Assembly: GCA_940671915.1 (NCBI GenBank)
Contig: CALNVZ010002100.1
Location: 69,943,126-70,007,125, forward strand
Origin: Paracentrotus lividus
Taxonomy: Eukaryota > Echinodermata > Echinoidea > Camarodonta > Echinidae
DNA: 64,000 nt
Direction: 5' to 3'
The translations under genes were made by a program, and so were the position numbers. Of this stretch, positions 46,701 to 60,342 are shown one piece after another (within the stretch, counting starts at the first letter, position 1; each line of letters opens with the position of its first letter). The notes under the pieces are model-generated. The model was given only the letters and a program-made list of their open reading frames with translations, made no database searches and had not been told where the DNA came from.

Positions 46701-49700
46701 GGTGTGTATCTAGTAGGACTTTTAGAGGTGGCTGCTGGTAAGCTGGTCGCCTAATAATCTGCACATGTTTAACACATTTATAATGTCACTTATGTCTTGG
46801 TTATAATTATAATTAATACAGGTTTGATGGGGTTGATTTGCGTGAGCTGGATAACCTTGAATATTTTCCATCAGCACATGCGAATGTTTGGCTTATTCTG
46901 ACATTGTAAAATAGAACGTGGTACAACAGAATACTCCTGAGAAGCTTATACAAACTAGTGCTTTTATTTATCAACATATGAAAGTACCACCTTCGAACAC
47001 TATGTTAGTGTAATGTGAACAAATTCAGATAGTCTTGAAAATCAATAAACACATTTGAATTTTGAGTTCACTTCATAGCATTATACTATTTAGCACCACA
47101 CTTAAATTGTTATTTGATTCTTTGGATACTATTGATAAATACTCCTCAATGATTGACCATAAGAAAATAATAGACTACTTGTCCTCGCTACCGCATGTTA
47201 CATAAAAATAAAAGTTCCTAATGAAGTGGATAGAAAGATAGTTTTGGCAAAGAGGAATACAAAAAACCAAAAATTGTGTTTACGGCAGATCTGTGTGGGA
47301 ATATACTTGCCAATATGCTGACATGCAAAAAATTTATTCTAGCCTGATGATTTGTGTGAATTTAAGCACCAAAATAATAGAACGCTTTTTCTAACATTAA
47401 AACTGCTTTTAACGCTCGGGTATAACACTTTAACAATAATGAATTTGATGTGTGCAAACAGTACTTGGGCAGGCAGAACCAACCCCCTCATAAGAGAATA
47501 GTCATCGATTAAAAAAGCTATATTTTCAGGTTGCTATTGACTTTCAGATCGTTATTTCATTTTTTTTCTAATTCTAAAATCTGCCTACAACCATACTTAA
47601 TTTGAGGAATAGTTTTTATATCCGATTGTTATTGAAGGTCTTATTTCCTTCTTATTACTTTTTGGCTGTTAATTGTGCCGTACCGATAAGAAATATATTT
47701 AGTAGAAAGACTCATATTCATTCATAATTTTACTTGATCTTTTTGGGTGAAATTGTTATTAGATGACTTTGACAGTATATATCTAACTACTAGCGCGTAA
47801 AATTAAAAAATACATCTGCTAATATTTTGGCTTAAGAATCTAAATATTTTTCACATAATAACTTTTTATATCATTGCATTACACACGTAAGGCCCATTCT
47901 TCGGTAATTAATGGTTTCCTCCATGCAGATTGATTAATTTTTCATGAGGGTAACTTTCCTATATAACAGAAAATCGCTAATAGGTTCGTTGGTAATATAG
48001 TAAGGGTGTAGTAAACTAACTTCGTACGCACCTAACAAGAGATCGATTTTTTGAGATGTGAATAAGGATGCCATTTTTGTCCAGTGAAATTGGCATGTAT
48101 ATTAGCAACAAAAGGTCGGCGTCTGCATACTCGACTTTATAAAAACACACTGACCCAAAGAATTTCAGTATAAAGACAACAAGTTTTTGAATAATTGTGG
48201 GTGGTACTTTCATAAGAATGATCTGAAATGTTTATTCAAGACTCTATTAGTTATTATGAATTACTGAGGAGTGAGCATAACTATAATAAGATTTTGACTA
48301 TCCTAATGGTGAAATATTGTCATAAAAACTCATTGTAAACTATTGGACAAACCTTAACACGAGAAAAGAGAAATTAGAAAGTTTCACGTTAAATAAAATA
48401 ACTCCCTATAAGAGTATAAAATTCTTTAAAAGACATCAATTTATCCCCACTAAACATTGTGAGGGCTCACGACAAATAAATTGTTAAATATGCATTTTTG
48501 ATACCCTTTTTTACCCACGACAGTATAATGTTTTATTTTGCTAAGCATATCAAATAACTTTACAAATAGTGAATATCATTGTGAATGATGTATTAGACAT
48601 TTTCCACATTATTGGTATGTGTAGTTTATCTCTTTAAGCTTATTAATGTTTACCGCTTTAGCATCCACTTTTTTATTCTTATTCTTTTACTCCAAAAAAG
48701 AAACGGCTTCTTCCATCCATAATATTATAATCTTCATACGGAGCATATATATATATTCAAGTCTTAATTTTGTTTTCATGAAATGGGAATAGTACATAAT
48801 TCGCTCGGGAGCCAACTGACTGAGTCCAACTCATAATATGGTCATTATTTTCATAATTAATTTAATTAATATAAATTAGTTATCTAGACCTATTTATTGC
48901 AATTACAGATCTAAGTCATAGGGCTTAATTACAATAGTCATGCAGACACAACAGCTTTGATGCAATTTACATTGGGCTACGTGCCTTATTAAAAGAACAA
49001 GTCCGTCTCGCAATGTATCCTTTTGATGCATAATGACCCACAATCTACAGGATATCATTTATCGTGAACACCAAAACAACTCGTAATATTTTCTTAATAT
49101 ATTAATCTTAGAAATTTGAGATATTTTAATTGATAAGTATTTTTACAATATTCAAATTTCTCAATCTTGCTTTCAATGGGAAAATTGGCATAAGTCATTG
49201 TTTGGTATTATGTTAAACTATGTTGAATTATTGATTTGTGAATACTTTATTATGCAAATACTTCGTCTTTATGTGGAGGGAGAAAAATTGTCCACGATAA
49301 GTGATTATTATGAACAGTTGCGATCTTATGTCAAGAACAAAGCCAGAGACAGCTAAATATTCATAGTTGAGGTACAGGTGATATATAATGAGATTGACAA
49401 AGAGGATATACGTAAGAGTCTTAAGTGCACTTGGTGTGTGCGAGTATTCGATTTGACGCCGGTGGGTCTAGCGAAACCTAGTGGTGAGATAAAATTTTAA
49501 ATCGGGCCCTCATCTGCAATACTTGGTAGTTTCGGGGAGACCAAGCTGAATTGGTCAAAAACAGGAGATTTTGAGAGCTAAAAAACGATTAAATGGCAAA
49601 GTGAATCGAATGTTGGATGAATAACTAACGAGGAAAGAGAGATTTGGCGCTTTACATATACGGTAATACAATAATTGTGATGTCTGGACTACTTGCGATA

Positions 49701-52700
49701 TTTCTCGGTGTCAGTATGTACAAAACACTATTACACTCCTTTTGTGTGTATTGTATAGTAAGTATAGGAGATGCCTAAGGTGTTCTTTCTTGTCAACCGA
49801 TCGCCAAGTCTTTTAGTAAAAGATGATTTATGAGCCGACATGAGCTTGATTGTTAATCATTTTACTTCTTTGATAAGGATAGAAAAAATAATTTGATAAT
49901 ACTCGCATACAGAAATATTATGACATAATCAAAATTATTCTCGTTCGCTACAAAATCAATTTTGGTCACCAATATGATATGTATAAACATAATAAAGACT
50001 TATACTTATAGTTTAAATGTAAATATACAACATACACTCACAGCACAAAGACAATATATAATGAAGGTTTTTCGTAAGAATATAAGACAAAAAATTAAGA
50101 CCAGAAACACGTGCTACCAGACCGCGCATGGTGTAACTAACGTTATTGTTATTACACAAGGGTGAATGAAGGTAAACCTTCAACTCTGATTAAATGCAAA
50201 TGGTAATAGTTTATCCATGGGATATGTTTATAACAGTGTGTTTCCTGCTTCCAGAAAAAAGAAAACAATACCAATAAGGTTATAAGTATCCCAAAGTTTG
50301 TGTATAAATGAGCACTACTATAGTTTTCCGAAAACTCTACTGGGGTCAAGAAATTTATTGCAAACCCATATACAAGTCTCGTTAGTTTGTGTATGAGTAC
50401 ATGTATAATTCTATGTTTTGCACCTTTCTTGTTGGTGGTGTCCAGGCAGTCTTCCAAGGTAACGGAGCTGACCTTATGAAGCCCATTTCAGCATTCAAAC
50501 AAGTTTATCATCCATACTTTAATCTTTATAGTACAAAGAAAATGTGTTCATTGACAAAAAAAAGCATGATGGTACCCTCTTTTCAACAAAATGATAATTT
50601 TTTATTTTTATAAGATAGCTCTTATATTACTGAGATATGAAATATTCATAATCATGGTTACGGAGATGACGCAAAATGGACATGCATATTTGCGAGCAGA
50701 AAACATTTTGGCTTAAAACTCTGTGAAAAATTTAAATGGCTTCACACATTTTTTGATTATTGATTTAGGATTCTATGTTATTCTAGGTATATAATATGCC
50801 ACTCTTGCATAAAAATAATTGGTTAATAATTTTGTTAATTATATGACTAAAACTTGAAACCCATGTCCCGAGTTACGGAGTGACAATTGGTTCCGTCTTT
50901 TTCGTGAGGAGAAATAGATATATAAGATAATATTAAATCCAAAGTTTGAATGGTACAGTCCATTATAATTAAATTAAGGCCAAAAAAATCGGGCCAAAAA
51001 GTGACTAGATATATAAGAATAAGTGGGCATTTAAAGCCCATAGTCCATTTACTTGTGGCAAATTTGGTTTGATCACTTGGATTTCAGGCACAAGAAATAC
51101 TGCAATCGAAATTTGTTTTCAAACTTAATTGTTGGTTGTATTGATAAGAAACTTTGTGGATAATTTTTTTTAAGGAGCCTAATTGCAGTTTCAAAGGGCA
51201 CGTGGCCCATTAAACTTTCAGCTCCATGTCCTGTTTTGCTCTGGAATTGCCAACGATACCAAAATTCATACTCTGTGCAAACCAATGAATGACTTGAGCA
51301 CACGGGGGAGCATTTTATAACAAACAAATAGTCAAGTGAATTCTCAATGACAACTGTTATACGGCTACTGAAATGCTACATCTTGAATTGGGCTTGCACG
51401 AGCAAAATTTGTTGAATAACAAACGTCCGACAAGGTCGTTTAGGAACCGCCCTTCGGGCTTTTTATAAACAATGTTCAAAATGGTCGTAACAGTTCGACT
51501 TTAGCTGGTGTGTAAGAGTAATAACATAGCTTACATCGTGACAGTGTAGTAACAAAAGTATGTCCATCGCTTACATGTATGGGTATGGGACACAATATGG
51601 CAGGATTTTTTAATAATAAAATTTATAGAGGATAAGTTCTAGCCTTGAGGGGAAGGATTTATGAGCATGGATGATTATAAATTAATCTTAATGTTGGGCC
51701 TTTTCTAAAAACTACCGTCATTTCAATATATTATAAATATAGAGTTATGAATCTGGTGTAAGAGTTTCCTCCTCTTTCTGTTTAGAATACCTTAAGGGGG
51801 ACTGATGGATATATTTTTACGAGAGCGCTGATCGCTTAGTCCAAGGACCTAATAAAAATGCTGATGGCCAAACCTCCGTTACCTATGCTAACCATAGTTC
51901 AACATATGTGACGTTAGATGTTATTGGAAAAGGCAAGAATGTTTGGTTTATATTCCGACTCAGTCTAACAGCGGTTTTGATTTTCTCTGTTTGTCTCATA
52001 CAATTGGCTAAATCCGTTTGGTTCTCCAGAATTTTTGGTCTATTCTCATTGGTCTAATGACCACTTGGTTTCTAAGTGGCCAATTCGTCCATAGCTTAAG
52101 TTTTGAACAAGAGTGAAACTTACCCCAGAATATAATACGGTAATATTATAAAAAAATAACAAAGGATCCCTTTTCCATCATATTTTATTTCCTCATTTTT
52201 CCTAATAAGCTAAATTGTCTTAATTGCATTTTGGGCCTAATTCCTAGATGAATTATTTGGTCTATACAGTTGTTATTGACAGTGGTGCTAGAACACAATT
52301 GGACATTAGGTGTTTGTTTTTAACCATCAGGGTGTACACCGTCGAAAATGGCCTTGGCTGTGCACCATAAAAAGAAAAACTGGGTATTGGTATTCCCTCA
52401 AAATCTACGATGGAAACTAATTGGGCACTGTTTGGAGCACACCTACAAGAGTAAAATATAAATTATTGAAATTCATGTTTACTTCTTTTTTTTTTTCCTA
52501 AATTTGATGCCTTGCGCAATCTTTTATTCATTAAACACAATCATTAGGGCTTTATTTTCCAACAAATTACTAATGTGATGGCGATTGTAAAAAAAATGAA
52601 AACCCAGAACTACAGTTATTTGATTTTTTTGTGACCATGTTTTTGCATCCTTGACGATCCCCTCCGGCGAATATATCGATTAGGGTTGTTAAGATAATTT

Positions 52701-53253
52701 TTAAAATTTAATGAATTATTATAGTCTGTCAAAAATTGGTGTGTCTTTACGGCATGAGTTAGACATCACTATGAGCAATTGTTTGTTCTGGTAAGAACAC
52801 TTCTATCAACAGTGGCGTATATAAATAACGGGGGCAATTTGAAAAGTCTGTCAAAAATTTCGTGTCAAATTATGATGTTCTATATATTATTTTATGTTAA
52901 TAGATGCTCTGGCGGTCTTTATCTTTCATGTCTTATTAAAATAAGTTTCTTTCATCTTGAGCACACACATGAAAACGTTTTTGTCAGGGGGGGGGGGGGC
53001 CTTCAAAAAGGGCTTGCCAGCACAAATGAAGACAACTGGAATGTGATCAATCAGACTTCCTGCTAATAACAGTTTCCTTTAGACTTTTTCAACTATCCCT
53101 TTGCCGATTATTTCGAATTATCTCAAATTCATTTACAAAGCCATTCACTTACTTGAATTGTTTTTTGTTTTGCTTGGATTTTTTTTTCATGTACATTGTT
53201 AGTTTTTAGCATTGAATATTCCTTTTCAATCTAAATTAAATAAGAATGTTATA
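40721..53253. other. long quiet AT-rich interval, no gene recognised
   Basis: More than 12 kb without a convincing exon, RNA gene or bounded element. Small features only: a G run near 41158-41172, A-rich sequence at 42110-42300, a G run at 52987-52999. The open frames are short and AT-driven. Small exons of a gene spanning the interval could be missed by eye. Confidence 0.5.
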
Positions 53254-53770
53254 ACCGATAAGGGGATTTGGTTGTTTGGTTGATTGTTGATTGATTGAAT
53301 GATTAATTGCTTTGTTTTGTTCTGTTTGTTTGAATTTTGATTGATTGTTTGATTGATGGATTATTTATTTAATGATGGATTGATTGAATGAATGGTTAGA
53401 TAGATTGAACCTTTTGATGATTGATCGTTGATTAATTCATTGTTTGTTTGAATAATTGATTGATGTGACTTTTTGATTTGGTTGTTCAAGTGATTGATTA
53501 CATCAATTTTTAAGAATATAGGAAATTCGATCAACAGACTAACGTAAACATTGATCAGTGTAAAGCAACAATCAATCGAATGGGTAGTACCTGATTCAGA
53601 ATAATAATTGATTCAGCATAAATAATACTTTTTTAAACCTCCGACAAAACTTCCGTGGTTCGTCTAAGCATGACCGAACACAAACAAAGCCATCAATCAA
53701 TCAATTAATCATATCAATCATTCAACTCGCACATCAATCAATCGATAAATTAACCAACCAACCATAAATC
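53254..53770. repeat. TGAT-rich then ATCA-rich inverted low-complexity arms
   Basis: From 53254 to about 53500 the plus strand is dominated by degenerate TTGATTGA units; from about 53565 to 53770 by the complement ATCAATCA. Together they could pair as a loose hairpin of about 200 bp arms. Confidence 0.7.
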
Positions 53771-53794
53771 CTTTCCTGGGTTGACAAAAAAAAG

Positions 53795-53796
<2 letters not shown>

Positions 53797-53837
<41 letters not shown>
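53797..53837. repeat. poly(T) tract of 41 bases
   Basis: Uninterrupted T run, which is poly(A) on the minus strand. It lies downstream of the minus-strand LINE coding region and might be that element's tail, but the assembly gap between prevents proof. Confidence 0.9.
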
Positions 53838-53841
<4 letters not shown>

Positions 53842-54463
53842 TTTGAAGGAATATTTTAATTGCAAAGATAACATATTAAAATGTAAAACAAACAAAAAAC
53901 AAAACACATAAAATGTAAAATAATAGCGTTTGTAATGAATTTTGAAAAGCATAATTCGAAAATAAATGGTAAATGATAATGAGAATGTTTAAAGGAAGAC
54001 TGCTGACGTTAGCAAGAAGTCGACGGATATTATTTCTCATTTTCTCCAATTTTGTGCGGCAATGCCCTTTTTGAGGCCCCCGACAAAAACCGGTTCTGTG
54101 CGTGGCTCAAGCATGACGAAACTTATTTTTAAAAAAAATGGTATTAAAAGATAAGATTCAGAGCAATCTATTAACATTAAATATACTTAGACATCATGGT
54201 TTGGAAAGAGAAACGAATTTTCACAGACTTTTTCACAAAACTGTGTCCCGTTTTTTATTTGAATACGGGCACTGTAATAATGCACAAAACTTATTAAAAT
54301 GTTACTTCGCACCACATCACTTATTTAGACAGTTCAAGTTTATACATTGTTGCCAAAATCAACATTCCGTCAGAAAGGTCCGTCCAAAAAATGAGCAATT
54401 TACTCTATGTGTAATAAAAATTTGAAATCCCTAATCGAAAATAAGTTGGTGACCTCGATCATC

Positions 54464-54488
54464 NNNNNNNNNNNNNNNNNNNNNNNNN
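54464..54488. other. assembly gap (25 N)
   Basis: Twenty-five unknown bases. The real missing length may differ, since the LINE reading frame stops here without its reverse transcriptase. Confidence 1.
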
Positions 54489-56124
54489 GAGTTGGCAAGT
54501 AGGTTGGCAAGCTCTGAAGATCAAGTTTAGGAATGTCCTGGCTAACGTTAGCGAAGTGGTCATTCACACGGTCAGCGATAGCAAGGTCATCTAGCTCTGG
54601 TGATTCAGGAATGACGATGTTGCTTGTAGTTTTTGTCCCATTGGTCATGATTTTGAGGTGCTTATACCAGCTGGAAGGATTTTCACGTTTAAGTTTCAAA
54701 ACACGGTCCTTGTAGAAACTTCCCTTCAGTTTAGTTTTCTCGCTCTGGACTTTATTTCTCAAGCGTTTCCACTCATCAGTCCGATCATTGCTGAAAGCTC
54801 TTTGGCGTTGACCAATCAGTGACTTCAAATACGGCGTCACCCACGGTTTATCAAGCGGGTGCATCTTCACTGATTTCATGGGCAGGTATTCGTCCATTGC
54901 ATTATGTAGTGAAGCATATAATTTGTCACACTTATCTTGGACACTAGAGCTTGAAAATATATCATCCCAAGTGTGTTGAGATAGCCATCGACCAAACTCA
55001 CGCATCGCAGAATCTTTCATAGGACGCACAAATTTCCTGACTGCTTTGTTTTTGCTGTTGGTTTTGTTAAGTTTTGGTTTCCACAGAACCGCGTTGTGAT
55101 CACCTCCTAAGCCAAGAGGTGAGAGGATCTCAGGTTCAGAATACCACTGATGAATGTCGGTTACGATGAGATCCAAAATTGCAGTTCCGCGTGTTGCTTT
55201 CCTGACAACCTGTCTCAGATTGCAAGTACTGGTCAACTCAGAAATATCAGCTCTATTAAAGTCCCCGAGAATTACAATTCCGGCATCTCCATGTCTGGTT
55301 TTGATGTCATCAATAGCATTAACAAGGTACTGGATCAAATCAATTACGCGATCATTGTCGGGAGGGGAATACACAGCAGCAACATAAAGACAGGAGATGT
55401 CTCTTGGTAATCGTTTAGGTCGAAGTTGCAACCAAACTACTTCATGGTCCGAATGTGGGGGAAGAAAGTTTACTGATCTTGGTAACGACTCCGGTTTGGC
55501 ATAAATCGCGACACCACCACCCCTTCTGGAGTCTCTAGATTTGGCGAAAACTAAGTAATCATCCACAGCAAAGTCACTTTCAGGTTTATCTGCTCTAAAC
55601 CACGTTTCAGTCACCACACAGACGTCACAACACAATTCATGAACAACAACAGAAAATTCATCGAGTTTATTGTTAAGCGAACGTGGATTGCACAGGTAAA
55701 TAGTGGGTAAGTTCCCTCGAGGTTGACGATCAGTACTCACGGTAGTTGAAAGTTTAATTGGGATGAGTTGAGGTGTCCGAACTTCAGGCGGTTTTAACGT
55801 TCTTTTCCTCCTTCCTTCAACGACTTCAATTTTTCTCCTCTTGTGAGAACCAGCGCGACAGCCACGGCGTTTATCAATACCCAGCTCTTTTATTCTTGCG
55901 AATACGAAGTCCGGGAGCCGTGAATGCGAAGTGTTACGTAACGATAAGAGTTCATCTTTTGTGTAGTGGAACAGATCTGAATGACGTTCACTGTCAATTG
56001 AATTCTGTTCCCGCTGAAAATCCATGGTCTCCCCAGCCGAGGTCGACGGGCTAATATCGGCTATGAAGAGGTGTAGCGATGCACTGATAGAAAGCACCAC
56101 AATAATCCCTATCCTGTCCAACAT
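54489..56124 (-). CDS. LINE (non-LTR retrotransposon) ORF, endonuclease part
   Basis: Apurinic-like endonuclease of a CR1/L2/jockey-type LINE, which nicks target DNA to prime reverse transcription. Counting from the first Met (56124), a basic N-terminal region (RRGCRAGSHKRRKIE, about 87-101) precedes the endonuclease domain at about 139-350. All catalytic positions are present: N146 in LCNPRSL, E173 in TETW, Y252 in VYSPP, D288 and N290 in GDFN, D318 in LDLIVTD, and D342-H343 in GGDHN. A linker with KPWVTPYLKSLI follows, as is usual before the reverse transcriptase, but the frame enters the 25-N gap and no reverse transcriptase is seen beyond. The frame is open for 545 codons, so this copy is young. 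The likelier start is the Met at 56025 (MDFQREQNSIDS); the 33 residues before it are hydrophobic. The exact clade needs the missing domain. Confidence 0.9.
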
Positions 56125-57293
56125 ATTTGAAGCAAGATTTTATCCAAAGAAAGGTTATTTCCAACAAAGATCGATGTTCACACACTGACTAGGTATAAAC
56201 ACACACGTCTCTCCATATCGACAATTCCATGTACGCATAAAAACAGAGATTTTAGACAATTTTTAGCGAAAATTGTAGAGTTAGATTGTAAAGTACGATG
56301 GGATGTGACCACAGCTTTTCAAGAAAAAAAAAAACAAGTGAATTTGAAGCTGAAGCCAATTTCCCCCCCCCCGCCCCAAGTCAGTTTATAGTCTTCACAT
56401 TTATTTGAAATAATCTCAATTTGTATAAAAGCAATGCATCTGCATTATTATTGACTTTTTCTGGTATCGGGGAGAGAGAAATATTTGGGTTTGGTGTGAA
56501 AGGGTTGTCTAATGATTATCGGATTCTGGTATCACCCTCCAATCCTCCAGGGTGTCTTGTGACATGCATGGTGAGCAGCATGATATTAATACTCATATCT
56601 GTTTGCTAAGTGCTGCACATGCTGTGACAATAACACCACCCCAGCATATACTGCCCACCTACAGTATATAGATATAAGTATATTTTTAAATATAAATATA
56701 CCTTGAATATTCTGTCGAACCATTATGAAAAAAAAGAAGCTTTTCCACAAGACAAACACTCAATTATTAATGATTAATTTCAAATTGTGCACAGCATGCA
56801 TGAAAGTGATTGCATTGTGTGGTCAATAATGGTTTGTATTAATTTATTGATAACTGCCTATTTTTGTATCCATGGCTTCAATTATTAACAAAGTGATATA
56901 TAATGTAGATTGCAATCTGAATTTAATTATGAAATTGTATCTGTTTCATATGAAATATGCTTGACATATAGAACTACATGTATGGAACTAGAGCATGCAT
57001 GTAGACCTACATGTATATTAATCAATGTATTTTTTATTAGCCTTTAGAATTCAGTCAAATAAAAATGAACCTTTTATCCACTTGATTGTTCAGAAAGGAA
57101 TGATGAATGGACTGCTTCAATTTTAAATGAAGAAGGAGGAATAACATGTAGCACAGACCTTGCATGGGGAGTTCTTTGTATGGACCGTAATTATCTACTA
57201 GAATGATTCTGAAGAATCAATGAAAGACATTTGAGAGAAAAAGAGCTTTTACAAGCATTCAAGGAAAAGAGGGTAGAAGAGAGAAATAGAGAT

Positions 57294-57324
<31 letters not shown>

Positions 57325-57425
57325 TATCATATCGGTAAAATTAATGGAGACAGCAAAGAGAAAGAGAAACAGAAATAGAGGGAGAGAGCAATAAAGAGAG
57401 AAACAGAGATAGAGGACTGTATACA

Positions 57426-57458
<33 letters not shown>

Positions 57459-60103
57459 GGGGGGGGGATTAGAGAGAGGGAGAGAGAGAGAGAGAGAGAG
57501 GGGGGGGAGACAGACAGACAGACAGAGAGAGATGGAGATGGGGGGGGGGGAGGGGGAAGTGAATCAACAAATCACAACTCTGAAGCAAAATTTGATGGAT
57601 AAAAGTTTATCTCAATAAAACTACCCCATCCAGTCAAAGCATTCCTCTGACAATATATCGATCTGCCTCATCAACGCCTACCATGCCGGGAAATGGACTA
57701 TACATTCATCAATGCACCTGAACAAAATCATCCCTCATTAACAATCATTTCAGAACATAACTGTTAACAGTTCAAAGACTTAGTGTAATCCTCTCTCATC
57801 AGGAAATTAATCTCTTGCTAATCACTATCTCTTGATCTCCCCATTAATTTACAGAGAAAACTAATACATGTGTGCTGCCCTGCCCGCTGCTGGCGTGATG
57901 GCTGGCCATCTACTCCCGCCCCCAGTGGCCCCTGCTTGAGGTCACATTGTGGAACATCTTTAGACATGATTGATAGGGGTAGAAGCAACAGAAGAAACTA
58001 GGATTGTCATTACAGAACAACAAGCTAAGGAGCTAGTACAGATTAGCAGTTGCTGGTAAGTATCTCTCACAATACTTGTACGTACTTTATCTCATGCATT
58101 TTTTTTTTCTAAAGCCAAAGGCACCTACTGAACTAAATATCTTGTATTGCCCTTTTTTCAAAAGGCAATGCAGTATGTATACAGAAAATTGATCATAATC
58201 TGAAAATTCCCCGAAGCAGTTTATAGTTACCTAGATAGGATATACAGAGGCACATATGTGAATATTGATTTGATCATGTGTCTTACTGCTAAATGTTGCT
58301 TAATTTATCAATTGTTAGGAAAATTTTGTAGTATCATTATAATCATTTGTTAGCAAAATATACAAATATAGAATTTATTGCATCAAATCCCTCAGAGCAT
58401 TTTTGAAAGTTGGGATGGGTCTTGATCAGCATAATCTGATGGTCATTTTCACATTTTTGTATACATCTAATGAAAAGTGGGAGGGCTGGGGTGAATCTGC
58501 CCCACCCCCAGCTCCACAGGGGCCCCTGTAAATTATTATCTTTTTGGAAATCTTTATATCTGTGAGAATTTTTTATTCCAAGCATGCATATTATACTATC
58601 GTTGGTTTTAGCATTGAATAGTTGATACCTATCACGAAAATGAGATTAATACTATCAAAAAGAAGCTGCAGAAATCTTTGGCAGCCTTTGTGACAGTTTC
58701 TTTTGTCAAAGGCTTATTCTTAACTCCATTACATGAATATATTTATCGCCACCATAGTACAAACGTTTTACTGAGGGGCTTTCACAAAGTAATTCTCTGT
58801 CCTTTAGAAATAGAAGCTTTGAAAAGGACAAAAAAAAAACTTTTGCTCAGGAATTTGAATACTAGTAAATTGCCGCAATTCATTGTGAGCTATAGGCTTA
58901 TGTTTACAACTTTTATTTGATGCATTTTGTGTGCAAAGTATTTGTGAGGCAATTATGGTACTGTCAATATTTTGCATGTATATATAGGTACGTATTCCCA
59001 CCTTCTTTTGCATTATGTAACACATTATTATTATTATTATTGTTTTTTTGTTGTTGTTTTTTTTTTTTTTTTGGGGGGGGGTAGACAAAAGTTATATTCT
59101 ACAAAAAATACAAATAAACAACATCTCTTGAGCTTATTTGAAGATATGATGATGACTTTCTTTGATGAACAATATTATATGTCTTATACTGGATGCATTT
59201 GTCATTGACAGAAAAAAAAGGACCCATGGTCTTCTGAATATTGGTCGTAATATTCCATGACAGAGTTTATCATATTTTCTAAATCAAATCTTTGACATTG
59301 AATCATATTAAACTTCAGATAACAAAGGAGAAGTCATGCTGGCATATTACATGAATCACATAGATATTATGAGATATTTTTCTGTCTTTTGGACAGAAAT
59401 GAATTAAATTTACCTGCTGCGACCATCATGAATTCAAGGTCAACACAGCTAGCATGAAATATATCTTATGTTTGATAGTCTACATGATCAGACTATGAAA
59501 GATTTGGAGAATGAAAAAATATCACAATGTTCATCAAGTGGGCCTTATTGTGTATGTAAACATATTGACTTCATGAAGCTCCAAAATTGTTTTAATTTTC
59601 TTTGTAAACTAGGTTTTACGTATCACATCTACTGATCATACACTTTTTTTCCCATTCTAAATGGAATATTAATGTTCACATGTATGTGTTCAAGACTATT
59701 TTATTTACATTGTGAATGGACTAACATGACGGCTACGTGATCATTACATTGAAGAAATAATGTTTGAATAGTGTTATACAATGACAAGGTAAAGTATGCT
59801 ACAATGTTTTTTGCCATGAAAGTTCAATTAATTTGAAAATAAAAAGATGAGTAGAATCTGAGGCAACAATAGATCGAGAGAGGAGAGTGGAATTGAGTAA
59901 CATCCATTTTCAAGGTAAATGCATTTTCCTCTTTGCTTTCATCTTCAATTACTTGTTCTGTCGCACATTGATTTGATTATGTTTGAATCATTACCAGGTT
60001 CATATAGCGATAGGCACGTATACTTCAGGAAACTAACCAGCATGCTGATGGTATCTCTGAAAGGAGGACGATGCGGTGCATTGTGAAGTCATAGATTATC
60101 CTG
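56125..60103. other. LINE 5' flank and upstream region of the EEP gene
   Basis: The LINE 5' untranslated part probably ends within about 100 bp of 56125. The rest is AT-rich with a GA-rich block (57238-57546), a T/G run near 59041-59082 and several short frames without coding character. It should include the promoter and any 5' non-coding exons of the gene starting at 60199, none of which I can place. Confidence 0.5.
57238..57546. repeat. (GA)n / purine-rich block
   Basis: Long imperfect GAGAGA runs interrupted by GGGGGG tracts and a (GACA)n patch on the plus strand. Such homopurine tracts can form triplex DNA and often vary in length. Confidence 0.9.
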
Positions 60104-60116
60104 GTTGCCTAGCAAC
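60104..60116. promoter_or_regulatory. X-box (RFX-type site) consensus match
   Basis: GTTGCC-T-AGCAAC fits the RFX consensus GTNRCC, 0-3 bases, RGYAAC with no mismatch. It ends 82 bp before the likely ATG of the EEP gene, the spacing seen for RFX-controlled ciliary genes. By simple counting about half a match is expected per 64 kb by chance, so position is the main support. If translation began at the upstream ATG (60076) the site would be inside the coding region. Confidence 0.45.
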
Positions 60117-60198
60117 ACATCTACCCATCCTTTCAGTGGACATGAGAATGGGGGTAGTTAGTGAGTTCACTCCAAGACTCTTGAAGACATCTCACGCA

Positions 60199-60342
60199 AT
60201 GATTACGAGAGTAACACTCCTTCTTCTCATCCTGGTGTGTGTTATGGGTGGGGCTGGCTCCGCCTCCATCACCGTGGGAACCTATAACATCTGGAATGTT
60301 ATGTTCAACTGGGATGTTCGCAAGCACCACATTGCTGAAATG
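60199..60342 (+). CDS. secreted EEP-family nuclease/phosphatase-like protein, first coding exon (partial)
   Basis: From the ATG at 60199 the exon encodes MITRVTLLLLILVCVMGGAG, a textbook signal peptide with cleavage likely after GSA, then SITVGTYNIWNVMFNWDVRK and HHIAEM. TVGTYNIWN is the first strand of the endonuclease/exonuclease/phosphatase fold with its conserved Asn (metal and phosphate binding). The following WDVRKHHIAEM matches how secreted members continue. A strong donor, ATG then GTAAGAAG, ends the exon in phase 0; translation past it stops within 12 codons. An in-frame ATG at 60076 exists, but the residues between are not hydrophobic or conserved-looking and would displace the signal peptide. 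The rest of the domain (Glu, Asp-x-Asn and His motifs) is not seen before 64000. The protein should act outside the cell or in the secretory path; its substrate is unknown. Confidence 0.72.

Noticed and set aside
53797-53837. Certain poly(A) tail of the LINE
   Set aside because: Position and strand fit, but about 630 bp of unrecognised sequence and the gap lie between, so it is kept only as an inference.
55773-56054. Plus-strand frames opposite the LINE
   Set aside because: Antisense shadows of the endonuclease reading frame.
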